Source: an uncultured Candidatus Melainabacteria bacterium | GTDB lineage: Bacteria; Cyanobacteriota; Vampirovibrionia; Gastranaerophilales; Gastranaerophilaceae | DNA: 17,426 bases | Assembly (NCBI GenBank): GCA_934754855.1 | Contig: CAKVJR010000028.1 | Coordinates: 1 to 17,426 of the forward strand | Reading direction: 5' to 3' | Shown here: positions 15,610 through 17,426 of the stretch, one piece after another | Numbering within the stretch: position 1 is the first letter of the stretch | Layout: every line of letters begins with the position of its first letter | Position numbers and translations under genes: made by a program | The notes under the pieces: model-generated | What the model was told of the DNA's origin: nothing | Seen by the model: the letters and a program-made list of their open reading frames with translations, nothing else | Databases searched by the model: none

Positions 15610-16017
15610 ATGAAAAATATATTTGATACAACCGTAATGTACGGTGATACTGACGCTTATGGCGTTGTTTGGCACGGCGGATATTTGAGATTTATGGAAC
15701 GTGGCAGATATAATATTTGCAAAGATTTGGGCGTACATCTAGACAAAATCGACACTAACGGAATCACTTTTCCCGTAGTTGATATTCACGTACGCTTTAA
15801 GTCTGCTGCCGTACTTTTTGAAGAAATTGAAATCGAAACAGAAATTACCGAGTTGAAATCAAGAACGGTTACTTTTTCGCAAACCATTAAAAACAAAAAA
15901 TCCGGAGTTATTCATATAACTGCGGAGTTCGTTTGCTGTGCCGTCGGCGGTTCGGATATGAAGTTGACCAAATTTCCGACTGATATTTATGAAGCGTTCT
16001 CTAACGCCATCAATTAA
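15610..16017 (+). CDS. YbgC-type acyl-CoA thioesterase (4HBT hot-dog fold)
   Basis: 135 residues, the normal length of single-domain hot-dog thioesterases. The N-terminal signature YGDTDAYGVVWHGGYLRFME (11-30) carries the expected catalytic Asp15 with conserved His22 and Glu30, as in YbgC and 4-hydroxybenzoyl-CoA thioesterase. Substrate is probably an acyl-CoA or acyl-ACP; the exact chain cannot be read from sequence. It is cytoplasmic, with no signal peptide. AGG lies 6 nt before the ATG. In proteobacteria ybgC precedes tol-pal, but no tol genes are here; it follows the TPR gene by 33 nt without a clear promoter or terminator between them. Confidence 0.92.
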   Translation: MKNIFDTTVMYGDTDAYGVVWHGGYLRFMERGRYNICKDLGVHLDKIDTNGITFPVVDIHVRFKSAAVLFEEIEIETEITELKSRTVTFSQTIKNKKSGVIHITAEFVCCAVGGSDMKLTKFPTDIYEAFSNAIN

Positions 16018-16157
16018 TTACATATTGATGAGGTAAAGAGGTGAAAATTTCTTTGATTGTTTTCTGTTAACGAAGTTTAAAAGTGCTGTAATCATTGTTT
16101 AAATCCTTATTCTCTCTACTCTTATATAAAGTCTGCCGAAGAAAAAAAATTGACTTT

Positions 16158-16190
16158 TTGTATATATCTAATGTTACATAACTTAACATA
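16158..16190 (+). promoter_or_regulatory. HLR1-like response-regulator box upstream of the cyclophilin gene
   Basis: GTTACATA (16173-16180), AC, TTAACATA (16183-16190) match the RpaB HLR1 consensus at 15 of 16 positions. TTGTATAT precedes at 16158-16165 with the same 15-bp offset as in the element at 7234. The box centre lies about 59 bp upstream of the predicted transcription start, a position typical of activation by OmpR-family regulators. Confidence 0.5.
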
Positions 16191-16225
16191 AACTGTGCAA
16201 GCAGAAATGCAATGAAAAATTGACG

Positions 16226-16234
16226 TGATATAAT
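16226..16234 (+). promoter_or_regulatory. Extended -10 promoter of the cyclophilin gene
   Basis: TG-A-TATAAT is a perfect extended -10. No good -35 lies 16-18 bp upstream (AATGCA), so the extended element, perhaps with an activator at the HLR1-like box, would carry recognition. Transcription should begin near 16241, three bases before AGGAGGA (16244-16250). Confidence 0.65.
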
Positions 16235-16256
16235 TTAGAAATCAGGAGGATTTGAA

Positions 16257-16730
16257 ATGGATAAAGAAAACGTATTATATCTTGATTTGAAAGATGGCAG
16301 AGTAACGATTGAAATGTACCCCGAAAAGGCACCGAATCACGTTGCGAGAATTAAGGAACTCGTAAGAGAAGGTTTTTATGACGGAATTGTTTTTCATAGA
16401 GTTATTGACGGCTTTATGGCACAAACAGGCGACCCGACAGGAACGGGCATGGGGGGAAGCGGTCAAAATTTAGATGCCGAATTTAATGACTTGCCTCATA
16501 AACGTGGTACGGTTTCAATGGCAAGAGCACAACACCCCGACAGTGCAGACAGTCAATTTTTCATTTGTTTCAAAGATTGTAACTGGCTTGACGGTCAATA
16601 TACAATTTGGGGACAAGTTGTTGACGGTATGGAATTTGTCGATAATATCAAAAAAGGTGCTCCGTATAGCGGCGAAGTTGAAGATCCTGATATCATCGTA
16701 AAAATGACAATGGCATCTGACGAAGAATAA
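16257..16730 (+). CDS. Peptidyl-prolyl cis-trans isomerase, cyclophilin type
   Basis: 157-residue single-domain cyclophilin, which speeds cis-trans isomerisation of Xaa-Pro bonds during folding. Family landmarks are FYDGIVFHRVIDGFMAQTGD (40-59) with catalytic Arg48, Phe53 and Gln56; GTGMGGSG (62-69); MARAQHPDSADSQFFI (88-103); and WLDGQYTIWGQV (110-121), containing the tryptophan equivalent to that of the cyclosporin pocket. There is no signal peptide, so it is the cytoplasmic (PpiB-like) kind. The start is well set: AGGAGGA ends 6 nt before the ATG. It stands alone, with its own extended -10 promoter, an HLR1-like box upstream and two terminators downstream, and is likely well expressed. Confidence 0.96.
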   Translation: MDKENVLYLDLKDGRVTIEMYPEKAPNHVARIKELVREGFYDGIVFHRVIDGFMAQTGDPTGTGMGGSGQNLDAEFNDLPHKRGTVSMARAQHPDSADSQFFICFKDCNWLDGQYTIWGQVVDGMEFVDNIKKGAPYSGEVEDPDIIVKMTMASDEE

Positions 16731-16735
16731 AAATT

Positions 16736-16759
16736 AAGGCTCCTGATTGGGAGCCTTTT
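16736..16759 (+). terminator. First of two tandem terminators after the cyclophilin gene
   Basis: AAGGCTCC (16736-16743) pairs with GGAGCCTT (16750-16757) around a 6-nt loop. Only four T residues follow, so it may be a weak terminator on its own. Confidence 0.75.
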
Positions 16760-16770
16760 ATAATTAAATT

Positions 16771-16794
16771 AAAAGCCCCAATCGGGGCTTTTTT
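16771..16794. terminator. Second, bidirectional terminator between convergent genes
   Basis: AAAAGCCCC (16771-16779) and GGGGCTTTT (16784-16792) form a perfect 9-bp stem around AATC; T residues run to 16794. Because the stem starts with A residues, the minus strand also reads hairpin plus T-run, ending the HNH gene whose stop is 16 nt away. Confidence 0.92.
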
Positions 16795-16809
16795 GTGTGT
16801 AAGTTCTTT

Positions 16810-17426
16810 TTATGCTTCTTCTTCGTATTTTTTATTTTCTTCTTCTTGCTTTTTAATTTCTTCGGCAACGTTAATTCTTTCGCCTGTTTGTGCTCTTTCT
16901 CTGAGTTCTCTGATAGTTTGTTTGTCGAGAACTTTCAATTCCATTCTGCCGTTTGATTCATTAGAAAGAGTTGCTTTAATCTTTGTACCGTAATCGTCGT
17001 ATCTATTGTCGATTTTTCCGTCAACAATTTGTTGTTGGAACCATTCGATGTGTTTTTGAGCATTTACGGGGTATTCGGGGTGAACTTTAATCCACTTCAA
17101 GTAGGACATGTTTCCTCTTTTGTGGTTGCATTCTCCGCATTCGGCGAGGTAGTTGTCTGTGTCGTTCGGACCGCCTTTTGAGTGCGGGTGTACGTGTTCA
17201 ATTGTTTGAGTTGATTCTCTTAATAATTCATCAAAAATTGAATGATTGTCTTGGTTTTGAATTTTTGTAAATACTTTTCTTGCAAGTTCATCGTTTTGAG
17301 GAAGTTCCATTGCCGAGTTGATGATTAATTCATAGGACATCGGGTCGATTTTGCCTGATTGTTCCATTCTGACTAATTTGTCGGTAAATTTAACTCTGTC
17401 AATTCTTCCTGAAGCAACCTTTTGTT
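16810..17426 (-). CDS. HNH endonuclease-like protein (5' end outside the window)
   Basis: A reading frame open to the window edge: residues QKVASGRIDRVKF precede the first visible ATG at 17367, which has no ribosome binding site, so the gene very probably starts outside. Numbered from that Met, the HNH core is IEHVHPHSKGG (56-66), Asn72 and CGECNHKRG (77-85): His58 as the likely catalytic residue, Asn72 and His82 as the rest of the HNH triad, and one Cys-x2-Cys pair. The first CxxC pair often seen in zinc-bearing HNH proteins is absent from the visible part. The C-terminus is a charged helix (EEIKKQEEENKKYEEE). No methylase, toxin, phage or group II intron gene is adjacent, so its role is open. 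Confidence 0.8.
   Translation of the reverse strand, partial: QKVASGRIDRVKFTDKLVRMEQSGKIDPMSYELIINSAMELPQNDELARKVFTKIQNQDNHSIFDELLRESTQTIEHVHPHSKGGPNDTDNYLAECGECNHKRGNMSYLKWIKVHPEYPVNAQKHIEWFQQQIVDGKIDNRYDDYGTKIKATLSNESNGRMELKVLDKQTIRELRERAQTGERINVAEEIKKQEEENKKYEEEA

Noticed and set aside
16017..16024. Another TTACATA half-site after the thioesterase gene
   Set aside because: No second repeat follows (GATGAGGT), so chance is the simpler explanation in AT-rich DNA.
16041..16070. Nine-codon frame MKISLIVFC with AGG 7 nt upstream
   Set aside because: Too short to separate from chance; no gene it could attenuate follows closely, though it may be a gene remnant.
1..17426. Search for CRISPR arrays, tRNA or rRNA genes, insertion sequences and attachment sites
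   Set aside because: No regularly spaced repeats, transposase-like frames, paired terminal inverted repeats, or tRNA-like cloverleaf were seen; the intergenic gaps are all under 240 bases.

Overview
The window is AT-rich, densely coded bacterial chromosome with the standard genetic code, ATG and TTG starts, purine-rich Shine-Dalgarno sites and no mobile element. The mix suggests a non-photosynthetic relative of cyanobacteria (Melainabacteria/Vampirovibrionia, Gastranaerophilales-like). The hints are many TPR proteins, a protein with short N-terminal 'PNFG/IQFG' motifs, a catalytic plus non-catalytic M16B peptidase pair, and two upstream boxes resembling the cyanobacterial RpaB site HLR1. This placement is inference; no rRNA or other marker is present to prove it.

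Layout: 1-1290 (minus) holds homoserine dehydrogenase, followed by the first codons of another minus-strand gene leaving the window. A divergent promoter region (1291-1408) leads into a tight plus-strand unit trkA-trkH-aroA (K+ uptake plus EPSP synthase). aroA converges on a minus-strand TPR gene, and their stop codons share bases. From 7128 to 9308 lie a stand-alone coiled-coil membrane protein with its own promoter region and terminator, then a secreted beta-rich protein of unknown family. Next come a membrane-anchored Slt-type lytic transglycosylase with TPR-like repeats, the M16B peptidase pair, a second TPR protein paralogous to the first, and a YbgC-type thioesterase. A cyclophilin with its own promoter and two tandem terminators follows. 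The right edge is a minus-strand HNH nuclease gene, cut off by the window.

How the genes work together: most are housekeeping (Thr/Met and aromatic amino acid synthesis, potassium uptake, murein turnover, proteolysis, protein folding). The segment 8.4-11.3 kb concerns the cell envelope. The main points for follow-up are regulatory. A 31-bp element with identical internal spacing (25/31 identical) lies upstream of both the coiled-coil gene and the cyclophilin gene; it contains a 15/16 match to the HLR1 consensus, about 55 bp upstream of a candidate -10 box in each case. Two genes (8395 and 13975) have a -10 hexamer 6-7 nt before the ATG and no Shine-Dalgarno, as expected for leaderless mRNAs. 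I do not see a clear new defence or biosynthetic system. The novel candidates are the duplicated TPR family with a conserved non-TPR insert, the PNFG/IQFG coiled-coil protein, and the unrecognised secreted protein beside the transglycosylase.
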